A DNA stretch of 64,000 nt from Paenibacillus typhae (GCF_900099765.1 NZ_FNDX01000015.1:1-64000); one strand, 5' to 3'. Counted from the first letter of the stretch, positions 1 through 8,273 are shown. Program-made: numbers and translations. Notes: generated by a model from the sequence alone, not told the origin.

Positions 1-161
1 CACCCCCGCACCCCCGCCAGTAGTCCGGCCAGCTAATCCCTTTAACCTCCGCCAACCCCAGCCCTATCGGCCACGCCCATTAAAGTGTGCTTCTTCGTCT
101 ACCCTCTCCCTATAATGTTCTAGCAGTTTCCATCTTCCCAACAGGCCTACTACTCACCAGT
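1..161. other. Flank with no gene assigned
   Basis: This is the sequence beyond the 3' end of the leftward MBL-fold gene. It begins with a C-rich stretch and shows no convincing start with a ribosome binding site. I see no clear terminator for the neighbouring gene. Confidence 0.3.
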
Positions 162-944
162 CTAGAACCGCACACTAAACCCGTTAAACGTATGAATGCC
201 TGTGCCGAAAGAAATCAGATTTTTTTCTCTCAGTGTCTTAGCGGCGAGCTTTACCTCAACCAGGATTTCCGGTTCCAGTCCCAGCGTATTGTGAGAGCCG
301 AAGACTTTAGTGACACCGGGGATGTCCGCGATTCGCTCCCACGAACGGACCAGGTCTGCGGGGCTTGTCGAAGGATAAAAGGCATAGACTGGCGTCTCAT
401 CATACAGCAAGTCACCTGTGAACAGATAACCGGAGGCTCCCTCGAAAAAGCACACATGTCCCGGTGAATGCCCCGGCGTATGATATACCTCAAGGCTTCG
501 CCCGCCCAGATCAATGATCTGGCCATCCTCTAGCAGTCCGGCCGGCCTGCCGCAATAAGGGGTATAAGTATCTGCATTAAAGCCCTCCGGCAGCGACTGG
601 CTCAGATCACGCACAAGATCCGCCCTAATGTGCTCAATCGATAAGCCCTGTATCCCGTGGACGAGCCAGTCACAATCGCCTTCATGCACATAAATTTCAC
701 TGAACAGCCCATGGCCCCCGATATGGTCGGTATGGACATGGGTGGTGAGGACAAAGACCGGGAGTGTAGTCAGCCGGGTGGTTACCTCCCGGATATTACC
801 GATACCGAGTCCGGTATCAATCAGGGCGGCCTTCTGCTGCCCGAGCAGCAGGAAGGAGTGGACCTTCTCCCAGTGCCCGTATTCACTAATGGCAAAAGTG
901 GATTCGTCTATGCGCTGCACCGTAAACCAAGGATTATTCATCAT
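162..944 (-). CDS. MBL-fold metallo-hydrolase
   Basis: The 260-residue protein has the metallo-beta-lactamase signature HVHTDHIGGH near residues 69-78, which supplies the H-x-H-x-D-H zinc ligands. Further ligands come from a TPGHSPGHV segment, a FTGDLLY aspartate and a late GSHN histidine. The layout fits the glyoxalase II-like hydrolase branch; the substrate cannot be read from sequence. No signal peptide is visible, so it is probably cytoplasmic. There are two adjacent ATG codons; an AAGGGAG ribosome binding site lies upstream, and the second ATG (941) has slightly better spacing. It is divergent from the ABC cluster to the right and seems to be transcribed alone. Confidence 0.85.
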   Translation of the reverse strand: MMNNPWFTVQRIDESTFAISEYGHWEKVHSFLLLGQQKAALIDTGLGIGNIREVTTRLTTLPVFVLTTHVHTDHIGGHGLFSEIYVHEGDCDWLVHGIQGLSIEHIRADLVRDLSQSLPEGFNADTYTPYCGRPAGLLEDGQIIDLGGRSLEVYHTPGHSPGHVCFFEGASGYLFTGDLLYDETPVYAFYPSTSPADLVRSWERIADIPGVTKVFGSHNTLGLEPEILVEVKLAAKTLREKNLISFGTGIHTFNGFSVRF

Positions 945-1039
945 TTATGTCTCCCTTGAATAATGTTTGTCCTAAGCCGCATCTTCACAGTAGCATAACC
1001 GGACGCACTGCGAAATTCCAAGATTTTCATAAAAAACTA

Positions 1040-1068
1040 TTGACGGTGGAAAAAACAGGACATATACT
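1040..1068 (+). promoter_or_regulatory. Sigma-A promoter of the YtrA-like ABC cluster
   Basis: A -35 element TTGACG (1040-1045) and a -10 element TATACT (1063-1068) are separated by 17 bp, close to the housekeeping consensus. It lies about 80 bp upstream of the first gene of the rightward ABC/GntR cluster. Confidence 0.75.
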
Positions 1069-1090
1069 GTGTATATAGATATACACAGTA
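1065..1090 (+). promoter_or_regulatory. Perfect palindromic operator, probably for the GntR/YtrA-like repressor
   Basis: Two 12-bp arms (TACTGTGTATAT and its exact reverse complement) flank a 2-bp centre. The palindrome overlaps the -10 hexamer and covers the likely transcription start, the place expected for a repressor site. The GntR-family gene two cistrons downstream is the obvious candidate ligand, since YtrA-type regulators commonly repress their own operons. The pairing is inferred; the palindrome is directly seen. Confidence 0.7.
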
Positions 1091-1149
1091 AGCACACAGT
1101 AATCACAATGTGCTGTATATCTGCTGAATTAAAGTGAGGTTAAAGCAAA

Positions 1150-1878
1150 ATGACAAACTTAAGACAGGCTTGGATCATTGTAAGAAGCGATTTCAACGGC
1201 GACAGGCTAAAGTTATTATGGTCACTGCTGTGGGCTTTGCTGTTCATGGGTTATATGGGTGGGCTGACCAGCATGATCATTCAGGATACGCTGGGTAACG
1301 GAGACGGTAAATTTCTTGCCGACATCATGTTCATGACAGTCATTCCGATGCTCGGCTTCACCTTTTCCAAGCGGACGATGAAATACCTGACGGAGGATTC
1401 CTACACCCGGATGCTGGCCTATATGCGAACCTTGCCTATTCCCGCTGCTGTGATTCTCTGCAAAAGAAAGCTGCATGCAGTCTTTTCCATCGGACTGAAC
1501 GGAGTGGTCTTTTTCGGACTTATCTATGCAATCAGCAGTAATCTGCGCCATGAGCTGCCGTTTCCGGATTATCTGGCGTTTACGCTAACCTGGATGGGTC
1601 TGGCACTTGTTATTTCAGGGCTTTATATTTTTATCGAGCTGCTGGCAAGCGGGAGAGCTTACTTTTTCTACGTGCTGCTCTTTACGCTCATTTACATCGG
1701 GACAGCACTGCTGACCTGGCTGGCTGGCGGAAATCTTATTTTGTACACTGTCAGCTGCTCCAGGGAGTGGGGGCTGCTCTCCCCGCTGATGTGGGGAACG
1801 CTGATACTCGGAACCCTGTCGGTTCAGCTCTTCTCCGCATGGACGATACACCGGCTGAAGAGCCGCGATCTCGTATGA
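1150..1878 (+). CDS. Multi-pass membrane protein, ABC-2 permease-like
   Basis: A 242-residue hydrophobic protein with about six predicted membrane spans (roughly residues 22-45, 58-75, 118-135, 148-170, 176-195 and 210-230). The composition resembles permease subunits found beside YtrB-type ATPases, although no diagnostic motif is present. It is first in the cluster, followed after 16 bp by the GntR-type regulator and then an ATPase, so it may be the membrane partner of the ATPase at 2307. The start is supported by an AGTGAGG ribosome binding site. Translocated substrate unknown; related systems respond to cell-wall-active peptides. Confidence 0.65.
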   Translation: MTNLRQAWIIVRSDFNGDRLKLLWSLLWALLFMGYMGGLTSMIIQDTLGNGDGKFLADIMFMTVIPMLGFTFSKRTMKYLTEDSYTRMLAYMRTLPIPAAVILCKRKLHAVFSIGLNGVVFFGLIYAISSNLRHELPFPDYLAFTLTWMGLALVISGLYIFIELLASGRAYFFYVLLFTLIYIGTALLTWLAGGNLILYTVSCSREWGLLSPLMWGTLILGTLSVQLFSAWTIHRLKSRDLV

Positions 1879-1894
1879 GAGGGCGGGGGTAAGG

Positions 1895-2290
1895 ATGTGG
1901 ATACCCATTCAAATTAATGAAAACAGCGCCGAGCCGCTCTACTCGCAGATTGAGACACAGCTGCGGTCACTCATCATAGGGGGCAGTATTACTGAAGGAA
2001 CGCTGCTTCCCTCCATCCGTGAATTTGCGGGAGAGCTGAAGTGCAGCGTCATTACAGTCCGCCGGGTCTATCAGGATCTGGAGAATGAAGGGCTGCTGCG
2101 GACAAGGCAGGGCACAGGCACATTTGTCTCTCATGTCGGAGCAGGTGCGATGGAGGAATATAAGCGGGAAGCGATCCGCAAAGCGCTTGAAGGTGCGGTC
2201 GATGTAGGATTGTCTGTCCAGTGCACTGCAGAAGAGCTGACCCGGATGTTCACAGAAATTGTAGAGAGTAAATACAACACACAGTCATGA
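1895..2290 (+). CDS. GntR-family regulator, YtrA subfamily
   Basis: A 131-residue protein with an N-terminal winged helix (about residues 10-78; motifs PLYSQIETQL, LPSIREFAGEL and TRQGTGTFV) and only a short helical tail. Absence of a large effector domain is typical of the small YtrA class, which usually represses an operon containing ABC transporter genes. It sits between a membrane protein and an ABC ATPase in one apparent operon, and a perfect palindrome lies over the operon promoter at 1065-1090. Autoregulation is therefore likely. The inducer is not evident from sequence. Confidence 0.85.
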   Translation: MWIPIQINENSAEPLYSQIETQLRSLIIGGSITEGTLLPSIREFAGELKCSVITVRRVYQDLENEGLLRTRQGTGTFVSHVGAGAMEEYKREAIRKALEGAVDVGLSVQCTAEELTRMFTEIVESKYNTQS

Positions 2291-2306
2291 AAGGTGGGGG
2301 CGTTTC

Positions 2307-3236
2307 ATGGTACAGCAGGCCATAGAACTGCGGAATGTAAGCAAGAAGCGGCATAAGCGGACGGTCGGGCCGCTTAATCTCAGCCTTCCGCAAGGCTATA
2401 TTACCGCACTGGTCGGACAGAACGGCTCCGGTAAAAGCACACTGCTGCATATGCTGCTGCAGCTGAGCTTTCCGGAGAAGGGGGAAATCCGCTGGTTCGA
2501 ACAGCCGCATGCCGGAGGGCTGCCGCTTGCGCTCCGTCAGGGAATAGCCTATGTGCCGGAGACTTCACAGGCGGAAGAGAATTACTGGACGGCAGAGGAG
2601 GCGGCGGATTTCCGTCGGCAGTGGTATCCTTCCTGGGACCAGAAGTACTTTGAAGAGCTGGTCCGGAAATTCGAGATTCCGCAGGATGCCCGGCTGGGCA
2701 AAATGTCCAAGGGGGAACGGCGCAAATTCGAGATTGCTGCTGCGCTGGCCGCACGGCCCCGCCTGCTGCTGCTGGATGAGCCTTCTTCCGGACTTGATCC
2801 GTTTGCCTGGAAGATCATGATTGAAACGCTGCGCAAATTTATGGATGATACAGACGCAACTGTGCTGATCTGTACTCATATTGTTGAAGAAGTGCGGCGG
2901 CTTGCCGACTACATTGTGCTTATGCACCAGGGACAGCTGCTGGGCATGGCTGAGAAAGACAGCCTGTTCGGCTTATGGAACGAGGTCTGGGTGAATACGG
3001 CGGATGAAGAGGAGCTGCAGGAGCTGGCGGCGGAGCTTCCGGAAGCGTTGCATTTTGGCTGGGAGCAGCCTGGCGTAGCCTCTTTTATAATCCGGGAATT
3101 TTCCCGGAATGAGAAACGCATCCTGGATCTGGGCGTAAAGGTAATCAAGAGCCGGGCACTGGAGCTGGATGAAATACTTAGCCTATGGACACAAGGACAT
3201 CGTCCGGTCCTGTTAGACCAGAAGAGAGGGGATTAA
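2307..3236 (+). CDS. ABC transporter ATP-binding protein, YtrB-like
   Basis: The 309-residue ATPase has Walker A GQNGSGKST (about residues 37-45), a variant signature MSKGERRK in place of LSGGQ, Walker B LLLLDEPSSGLDP, and a switch histidine in CTHIVEE. About 80 residues follow the nucleotide-binding domain. An AAGGTGGGGG ribosome binding site supports the start. It follows the GntR-like gene by 16 bp and precedes the next ATPase by 3 bp. The gene order suggests it energises the membrane protein at 1150. The degenerate signature is common in YtrB/NatA-like exporters. Confidence 0.85.
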   Translation: MVQQAIELRNVSKKRHKRTVGPLNLSLPQGYITALVGQNGSGKSTLLHMLLQLSFPEKGEIRWFEQPHAGGLPLALRQGIAYVPETSQAEENYWTAEEAADFRRQWYPSWDQKYFEELVRKFEIPQDARLGKMSKGERRKFEIAAALAARPRLLLLDEPSSGLDPFAWKIMIETLRKFMDDTDATVLICTHIVEEVRRLADYIVLMHQGQLLGMAEKDSLFGLWNEVWVNTADEEELQELAAELPEALHFGWEQPGVASFIIREFSRNEKRILDLGVKVIKSRALELDEILSLWTQGHRPVLLDQKRGD

Positions 3237-3239
3237 CCA

Positions 3240-4142
3240 ATGGAAGCTTTGAAGCTGGAACAGGTAGTGAAGCAGTACGGTGAAAAGACAGCGGTTAACG
3301 GTATTAATCTGAAGGTGGAGCAAGGCGAGATTTACGGGCTGCTTGGTGCGAACGGAGCCGGAAAAACAACAACAATGCGTATGGTGCTTGGCCTGATTTA
3401 TCCCGATGAGGGGAAAATTCTCTACAACGGCAAGCCGTTCAGCAACGAGTTGCAGCATCTGATGGGTTATCTTCCCGAAGAACGCGGCCTGTATCCGAAG
3501 GTGAAGGTCAGCGATCAGATTATCTATCTTGCCCGGCTGCGCGGGATGGCTGCCGGCGATGCGGAGAAGAGCCTCCGTTACTGGCTGGACCGCTTCGAGG
3601 TTCCGGAATACTACAACAAGAAAATTGAAGAGCTGTCAAAAGGAAATCAGCAAAAAATGGGCTTTATTGCCGCCGTCGTCCACAAACCGCAGATTCTAGT
3701 GCTGGATGAAGCATTCAGCGGACTGGACCCGGTTAATGTGGAGCTGTTGAAAGATACGGTCAAAGAGCTGCGCGACCAGGGCACAAGTATTCTGTTCTCC
3801 ACCCACCGGATGGAGCATGTGGAGGAGCTGTGCCGTCATATTACAATTCTCGACCGTTCCAATACAGTGGTGCAGGGTGAAATCCGTGAGATCAAGAAGA
3901 GTTACCCGCGTGAAGAGGTTATTCTGCGGACAGCCGGAGAGGTTCCGGGACTTGAGGGAATTGCGGGTGTGACTGCAGTCCAGCGGCAGGAACGCGGTTA
4001 TGTATTATCAATCAGTGAGATTGGCGCTGCCCAGCAGATTCTGCAGCACGCCATTGTTGCCGGCGAGGTCGAGCACTTCGAGATTAAAGAACCGACACTA
4101 AACCAAATCTTTATCAGAGCGGTGGGTGAATCGAATGAATAA
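3240..4142 (+). CDS. ABC transporter ATP-binding protein, NatA/YhaQ-like
   Basis: The 300-residue protein has Walker A GANGAGKTTT, Q-loop region LPEERGLYPK, signature LSKGNQQK, Walker B ILVLDEAFSGLDP and switch STHRMEH. DEAF instead of DEPF and the C-terminal extension after residue 225 are features of the NatA/YhaQ group. It starts 3 bp after the previous ATPase and overlaps the permease gene that follows, so the two form a translationally coupled exporter. Substrate class (sodium or an antimicrobial compound) is inferred from family only. Confidence 0.85.
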   Translation: MEALKLEQVVKQYGEKTAVNGINLKVEQGEIYGLLGANGAGKTTTMRMVLGLIYPDEGKILYNGKPFSNELQHLMGYLPEERGLYPKVKVSDQIIYLARLRGMAAGDAEKSLRYWLDRFEVPEYYNKKIEELSKGNQQKMGFIAAVVHKPQILVLDEAFSGLDPVNVELLKDTVKELRDQGTSILFSTHRMEHVEELCRHITILDRSNTVVQGEIREIKKSYPREEVILRTAGEVPGLEGIAGVTAVQRQERGYVLSISEIGAAQQILQHAIVAGEVEHFEIKEPTLNQIFIRAVGESNE

Positions 4143-5448
4143 GATGGGAACGATTATTGGATTTACTTTTAAAAACAAGGTGAAGACCAAGGCTTTTCTT
4201 ATAACAACGCTTATTATGGTTATTCTGCTGAGCATCGGAATGAACATTCCTTATTTTATTAAAGTGTTCAAGGGTGAGGATAAGGCTGATGGCGGAAACC
4301 GGAGCCAAATCGCAGTCATCGCTGAACCGGGTAATCCGGCGGCTGAGCTGCTATTGTCCTCTGCTGCACCTGCCGCACCTGCTGATCAGGAGGAAGATAC
4401 GTTCGCAGTAACATTCGCGTCCTATCCTTCTGCCGATGATGCAGCGTTGAAGGAGGGCATGGATAAAGGCGATATTGAAGGTTACCTGACCTTCGGAGAG
4501 GCAAGCGGAGAAGGATTGCCGCCTGTAACCTACCACAGTGAGGACGGCGAGCTTGACGGTGAGCTGCAGACCTACCTCCAGAGCGCTTTACAGGCAGTCA
4601 ACACACAGCTGATTGTCGGTGACAAGCTGACGGACAGCCAGGTTGCCGCCATGTATGCCCCGGTGACGATTGCTACCCAGGAGCTTAGCGCTGGCGGGAC
4701 CCAAGGCGGGGAAGAGGCTGAGCAGACGGCCGCAACGATCAACTACGTCGTGGTATATGTCCTTCTGATCCTGTTCTTCATGTCCATTATGATGACCGGA
4801 AATATGATTTCAGCAGAAGTTACCTCGGAGAAAAGCTCGCGTATCATGGAGATTCTCATCACGAGCGCTTCCCCGCTTACACAGATGTTCGGCAAGGTCA
4901 TCGGTATCTTCCTGGTCGGACTGATGCAGATTGCAATTATTGCGCTAAGCGTAACCGCCAATCTGATGCTGCCGCACAACTCCGGTATCCTTGCTGATTT
5001 TGAACTGGATCTGAGCCAGCTGAGCATCGGGCTGCTGGTCTACGGATTGATCCTGTACATTCTCGGTTACTTCCTTTACGCCCTGATTTATGCGGCAGTC
5101 GGTTCAATTGTCAGCCGTACTGAGGACCTCGGCCAGGCAGTAATGCCGATTATGATGATCGGCTTCGTGAACTTCTACGTTCCTTTATTCAGCATATGGT
5201 CTCCCGATACAACCTTGATCAAGGTAGCCAGCTTTATTCCGTTTACCTCACCGCTCAGCATGCTGCTGCGCATCGGGGTCGGCCAGGTGGCCTTCTGGGA
5301 GATTGCCGTCTCACTGGTTATCCTGCTGGTAACCACATTCGTGTTCGGCTGGCTGGCAGCGAAGATTTACCGCACAGGCGTCCTGATGTACGGCAAACGC
5401 CCTAGCATCAAGGAAATCAGAAAAGCAATGAAGGCTTACAAAATCTAA
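4135..5448 (+). CDS. ABC transporter permease, NatB/YhaP-like (ABC-2 type)
   Basis: A protein of about 437 residues with one N-terminal span (residues 16-38), a large external domain (about 40-195) and five or six C-terminal membrane spans; this is the ABC2_membrane_3 layout of NatB/YhaP. The ATG at 4135 is preferred over an in-frame GTG at 4126 because GGTGGG lies 8 bp upstream of it. The gene overlaps the stop of its ATPase by 8 bp, showing tight coupling. It is the membrane half of the second exporter in the YtrA-like cluster. Confidence 0.8.
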   Translation: MNKMGTIIGFTFKNKVKTKAFLITTLIMVILLSIGMNIPYFIKVFKGEDKADGGNRSQIAVIAEPGNPAAELLLSSAAPAAPADQEEDTFAVTFASYPSADDAALKEGMDKGDIEGYLTFGEASGEGLPPVTYHSEDGELDGELQTYLQSALQAVNTQLIVGDKLTDSQVAAMYAPVTIATQELSAGGTQGGEEAEQTAATINYVVVYVLLILFFMSIMMTGNMISAEVTSEKSSRIMEILITSASPLTQMFGKVIGIFLVGLMQIAIIALSVTANLMLPHNSGILADFELDLSQLSIGLLVYGLILYILGYFLYALIYAAVGSIVSRTEDLGQAVMPIMMIGFVNFYVPLFSIWSPDTTLIKVASFIPFTSPLSMLLRIGVGQVAFWEIAVSLVILLVTTFVFGWLAAKIYRTGVLMYGKRPSIKEIRKAMKAYKI

Positions 5449-5483
5449 TAATATAAAAATTAAAATGTGAGGAGCAACCCAAT

Positions 5484-5678
5484 ATGATGAACAAGAAAAA
5501 TCAGAACATTCTATTTCTTGCAGTATGTGCCTGGAACATGATTATGTTTGGTCTTGTAATCGATACAGGCGGTTCTCCGGTGCGTGACTTCATCCAGGGG
5601 CTGACAGTAGGATTAAGCGGTGCAGCAGTCTTGGTTATGCTGTGGGGTCTGGCAAAGGAACGCAGAAGCAGAGCGTAA
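5484..5678 (+). CDS. Small two-span membrane protein, function unknown
   Basis: A 64-residue protein with two hydrophobic stretches (about residues 9-27 and 38-57) and a basic C-terminus (KERRSRA). A GAGGAG ribosome binding site precedes paired ATG codons. It lies 35 bp after the permease on the same strand and is probably co-transcribed with the ABC cluster. I do not recognise a family. Confidence 0.6.
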   Translation: MMNKKNQNILFLAVCAWNMIMFGLVIDTGGSPVRDFIQGLTVGLSGAAVLVMLWGLAKERRSRA

Positions 5679-5735
5679 CGTTCATCCTGTATTTATCATA
5701 GAAAATTCTATATGAAGCTGAAGGAGACAACGTTG

Positions 5736-6950
5736 ATGAAGAATTGGAAGCAAATGCTATTCTCTCTTACTCTTTCCGCAGGTCTGCTTACCGGAGCGGC
5801 AGCTCCAGCTCTGGCTGCTCCGCAGCAGCCGGCAGTAAAAGTGAATAACCAGACCGTAGAATACAAGACAGGATCACCGGTCAACAATCAGGGTACCATG
5901 CTTGTTCCGCTTAGGGCTACGCTCGAGGCGATGGAGGCGAAGCTGCAGAATGCGGCTGGTGATACCATCTACGCAATCATTGACGGCAAAGCCATAACAT
6001 TAAAAAGCAAGCTGACGGTAATCAACGGTGTAACGTATGCACCGGTCCGGGTTCTCGGTGATGCTGCAGGTTACGAGGTCAGCTGGGATGCCCAGACCCG
6101 TACAGTCATCCTAAAATCCAAGACTGCTGTAAATACTGCAGGCGGCCGCGGCTTCATGTGGGAAGTGGAAAGCAACGGCAATACCGTGTATCTGGTCGGC
6201 TCCATGCATATTGCCGATGACAGCTTCTACCCGCTGAGCCCGGAGTTTGAAGAAGCCTTTGCCGAAGCTGATTATCTTGGTGTAGAAATCGATATCAGCA
6301 AAGCAGCTGATGAAGCGCAGCAGAAGCTGGTGCTGGATATGGGGATGTACCAGGATGGCACTACACTGAAGGATCATATCTCCGGTGAGACGTATGCCAA
6401 GCTGGGCTTGGTGCTGAAGCAGGCAGGTCTTCAGGCAAATGCGCTGGATCAATTCAAGCCATGGGTAGCCGAATCAACGCTCAGCAGCCTGAAGTCAGCG
6501 ACGGCCGGCTACGAGGCTTCCTCCGGAATCGACTTGTATTTTATACAGAAGGCGATTGAGCGCAAGCTTCCGATTGTAGAGCTGGAATCCTATGAGTCTC
6601 AGCTGGGCATGTTCAACAACTTCTCCAAAGAGCTGCAGGAGGCTAATCTGCTGGCTGCGATCGAAAACTACGATGAGATTGATGACAGCATCGATGTGAT
6701 GGCCGAGATCTGGAAATCGGGTGATGATGAGCTGCTGCTGCAGCTGACCAACAGCTTTGCCGGGGATGCAGAATACTACAAGGCCATGCTGGTTGACCGC
6801 AATATCGGTATGGCCGACAAGATTGACGGATATCTCAAAAACGGCAAAAACGAGGAGTATTTCATCGTGGTCGGCGCTGCACATTATCTGGGTGAGCATG
6901 GCATTGTGAAGCTGCTGCAGGATAAGGGATATACAGTAGTCCGGAAATAG
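5736..6950 (+). CDS. Exported TraB/GumN-family protein with copper-amine-oxidase-type N-terminal domain
   Basis: A protein of about 404 residues starting at 5736, where AAGGAG lies 9 bp upstream; the in-frame ATG at 5712 has no such site. A signal peptide with cleavage near ALA-APQQ is followed by a copper amine oxidase N-terminal-like stalk domain (VNNQTVEY, MLVPLRA, VTYAPVRVL; about residues 35-130). The rest (about 145-404) is a TraB/GumN domain, with VGSMHIADDSFYPL and a terminal VVGAAHYLGEHG. Such proteins are extracytoplasmic and proposed to be metallopeptidase-like, but their activity is poorly defined. It probably acts at the outer face of the membrane. Confidence 0.8.
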   Translation: MKNWKQMLFSLTLSAGLLTGAAAPALAAPQQPAVKVNNQTVEYKTGSPVNNQGTMLVPLRATLEAMEAKLQNAAGDTIYAIIDGKAITLKSKLTVINGVTYAPVRVLGDAAGYEVSWDAQTRTVILKSKTAVNTAGGRGFMWEVESNGNTVYLVGSMHIADDSFYPLSPEFEEAFAEADYLGVEIDISKAADEAQQKLVLDMGMYQDGTTLKDHISGETYAKLGLVLKQAGLQANALDQFKPWVAESTLSSLKSATAGYEASSGIDLYFIQKAIERKLPIVELESYESQLGMFNNFSKELQEANLLAAIENYDEIDDSIDVMAEIWKSGDDELLLQLTNSFAGDAEYYKAMLVDRNIGMADKIDGYLKNGKNEEYFIVVGAAHYLGEHGIVKLLQDKGYTVVRK

Positions 6951-6958
6951 ATGCAAGA

Positions 6959-7002
6959 ATAGAAACGGGTGTCGTCCTGACGGGACGGATACCCGTTTCT
7001 AT
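6959..7002 (+). terminator. Intrinsic terminator-like hairpin
   Basis: Arms ATAGAAACGGGT and its exact complement enclose a 20-nt partly paired loop just after the TraB-family gene. The following T-run is short. Confidence 0.6.
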
Positions 7003-7081
7003 TTGGTGCAAATGACTTAATCTGCCGGGGGCTGGTGATCCGGCCGGCAATAGTGTACCTTTGTACTAAGGAGTGGTAATC

Positions 7082-7318
7082 TTGAACATTAATTTAAAAA
7101 CACCTGTACTGGTCGCTGTTTCCGTCCTGCTGATTATAGCCAGCAGCCTGCTGCAGCCGGAAGGGAGCACACTGCTGGGAGCGCTGCAGACACTACTGCT
7201 GGGCCTGGGCATCCTTGGCTGTCTGATGGCTTTTCTGCGGTTTGCCAAGAGCAGTAAAAATAGCAGCAGCAAAGGGAAGGAAACGCAGAAATTTAAAGGA
7301 CCGAAGAGAAAAGGATGA
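7082..7318 (+). CDS. Small membrane protein with basic tail, function unknown
   Basis: A protein of about 78 residues. The best start is TTG at 7082, with AAGGAG (7068-7073) 8 bp upstream; an in-frame GTG at 7073 overlaps that site. Two hydrophobic segments (about residues 8-25 and 34-53) precede a lysine- and serine-rich cytoplasmic tail (KSSKNSSSKGKE). No family is recognised. It stands alone between the hairpin at 6959 and the riboswitch region. Confidence 0.55.
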   Translation: MNINLKTPVLVAVSVLLIIASSLLQPEGSTLLGALQTLLLGLGILGCLMAFLRFAKSSKNSSSKGKETQKFKGPKRKG

Positions 7319-7379
7319 ATGTAAGCGTTATTCGTAGAGTTTCTTCCCTTCCCGGAGGTTATTCCGCCCGGTTTGGCGA

Positions 7380-7409
7380 TTTACAAGCGGATGCTCTTAA
7401 AGGTATGAT
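7380..7409 (+). promoter_or_regulatory. Candidate promoter of the c-di-AMP riboswitch transcript
   Basis: TTTACA (7380-7385) and TATGAT (7404-7409) are separated by 18 bp, about 30 bp upstream of the riboswitch. It is the best sigma-A-like match in the gap. Confidence 0.5.
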
Positions 7410-7440
7410 ACATCTGTTTAACCCCAATTAAATAGAATAT

Positions 7441-7640
7441 CCGCTTAATTTCCGTCTACGGAAAGCGGGGGAACCAACAACCGGAGTCAGGGTGCAAGCA
7501 GGCCGGCCGGTTATGGGGTGAATCCTGGCAGCTGCGTGAGGTGTGAAATCTCAATGCAGCGGACAGGTAGGGCGACTCTCAACGCCCGAATCCGGCAGCT
7601 AACCTCGTAAGCGTATTGCAGAGAGGATCAGCGCATTGTG
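7441..7640 (+). ncRNA. c-di-AMP riboswitch (ydaO/yuaA leader)
   Basis: Several conserved blocks of the ydaO/yuaA class are present in the right order: AGCGGGGGAACC (about 7464), GGGGTGAATCC (7515-7525), a GGGCGACTCTC segment near 7570, CAGCTAACCTCGTAAGCG (7596-7613) and a closing GAGAGGA (7621-7627). Members of this class bind c-di-AMP and usually turn off genes for potassium uptake, osmolyte transport or wall hydrolases. A strong intrinsic terminator starts 14 bp after the aptamer, so this is most likely an OFF switch. The controlled gene is the orphan protein at 7742. Boundaries are approximate. Confidence 0.9.
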
Positions 7641-7653
7641 ACCGTTAACTGGA

Positions 7654-7681
7654 CCACAAAGGGAATCCTTTGTGGTTTTTT
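7654..7681 (+). terminator. Riboswitch expression-platform terminator
   Basis: CCACAAAGG and its complement CCTTTGTGG enclose a GAAT loop and are followed by six T residues. It lies between the c-di-AMP aptamer and the coding region, so ligand binding should favour termination here. Confidence 0.85.
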
Positions 7682-7741
7682 GCTGTGCTTTTATAGATTT
7701 GTTCAGATAGAGATGGAGTTGAGGGGAAAGGGGAGACGGAA

Positions 7742-8149
7742 ATGGACGTTCAGGAAGAATATGTGCTCATCTGTGCGCCGACAAAGGCGGGAGAGCAATT
7801 TATCAAGCTGCTTAAAATGAAGGGCTGCAGATTTGCAGGGCTTGCCAATAATCCGGCTGAGAAGCAGCGGCTGGCGGAGCTGGGGGTTGAGAAGATTTTT
7901 GAGGTGGATACCCGGCATCTGAATACCTGGCTCAGACCGCCGTTTCCGGTAGGCCGGATCTATCTGTTCGAGAGCAGTGTCGCTTTATGCTGCCGTTATG
8001 TGCAGATGTGCCGCACGTGGACGAGCGGGCCGATATCCGTAATTACGACCTCCATGAGACCAAGGTTAGTCTATAAAGGGCTGGGGGCAGACAATGTCAT
8101 CTACAGCCACAGCGGGCAGGTCAGTCATTTGGCTGCAGAGTGTGAATGA
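7742..8149 (+). CDS. Riboswitch-controlled orphan protein, possible degenerate RCK-N/TrkA-N domain
   Basis: A 135-residue cytoplasmic protein with no membrane segment. By eye it resembles a Rossmann-type half: strand YVLICAP then a helix (residues 6-24), a second strand followed by NNPAEKQRLAELGVEKIF, and a late GLGADNVIYSHSGQVSHL that looks like the KtrA/TrkA motif IGAD-xx-I-HPE. The cofactor loop GxGxxG is missing (APTKAG instead), and there is no RCK-C domain. Since c-di-AMP riboswitches often control KtrA-type potassium channel subunits, the resemblance may be meaningful. Weak alternatives are other Rossmann-like folds. The start is supported by a GGGGAGACGG site. Confidence 0.6.
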   Translation: MDVQEEYVLICAPTKAGEQFIKLLKMKGCRFAGLANNPAEKQRLAELGVEKIFEVDTRHLNTWLRPPFPVGRIYLFESSVALCCRYVQMCRTWTSGPISVITTSMRPRLVYKGLGADNVIYSHSGQVSHLAAECE

Positions 8150-8186
8150 GGCGGAGCCTGAATGCCAGCGGCTTAACATTTAGCCC

Positions 8187-8217
8187 TTGACTTGGACCAT
8201 ACTCCAGCGGATATCAT
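8187..8217 (+). promoter_or_regulatory. MerR-type promoter with 19-bp spacer and dyad operator
   Basis: TTGACT (8187-8192) and TATCAT (8212-8217) are 19 bp apart, the overlong spacing typical of promoters that MerR proteins activate by DNA distortion. The spacer contains the imperfect dyad TTGGA-N6-TCCAG, similar to AdhR/NmlR-type operators. The MerR gene begins about 57 bp downstream. Confidence 0.75.
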
Positions 8218-8273
8218 TCACCCTGTAAGCAGCAGACAGCCGTAGAGCCGGCAGAGAAAGGAGGCTTCCTCAG

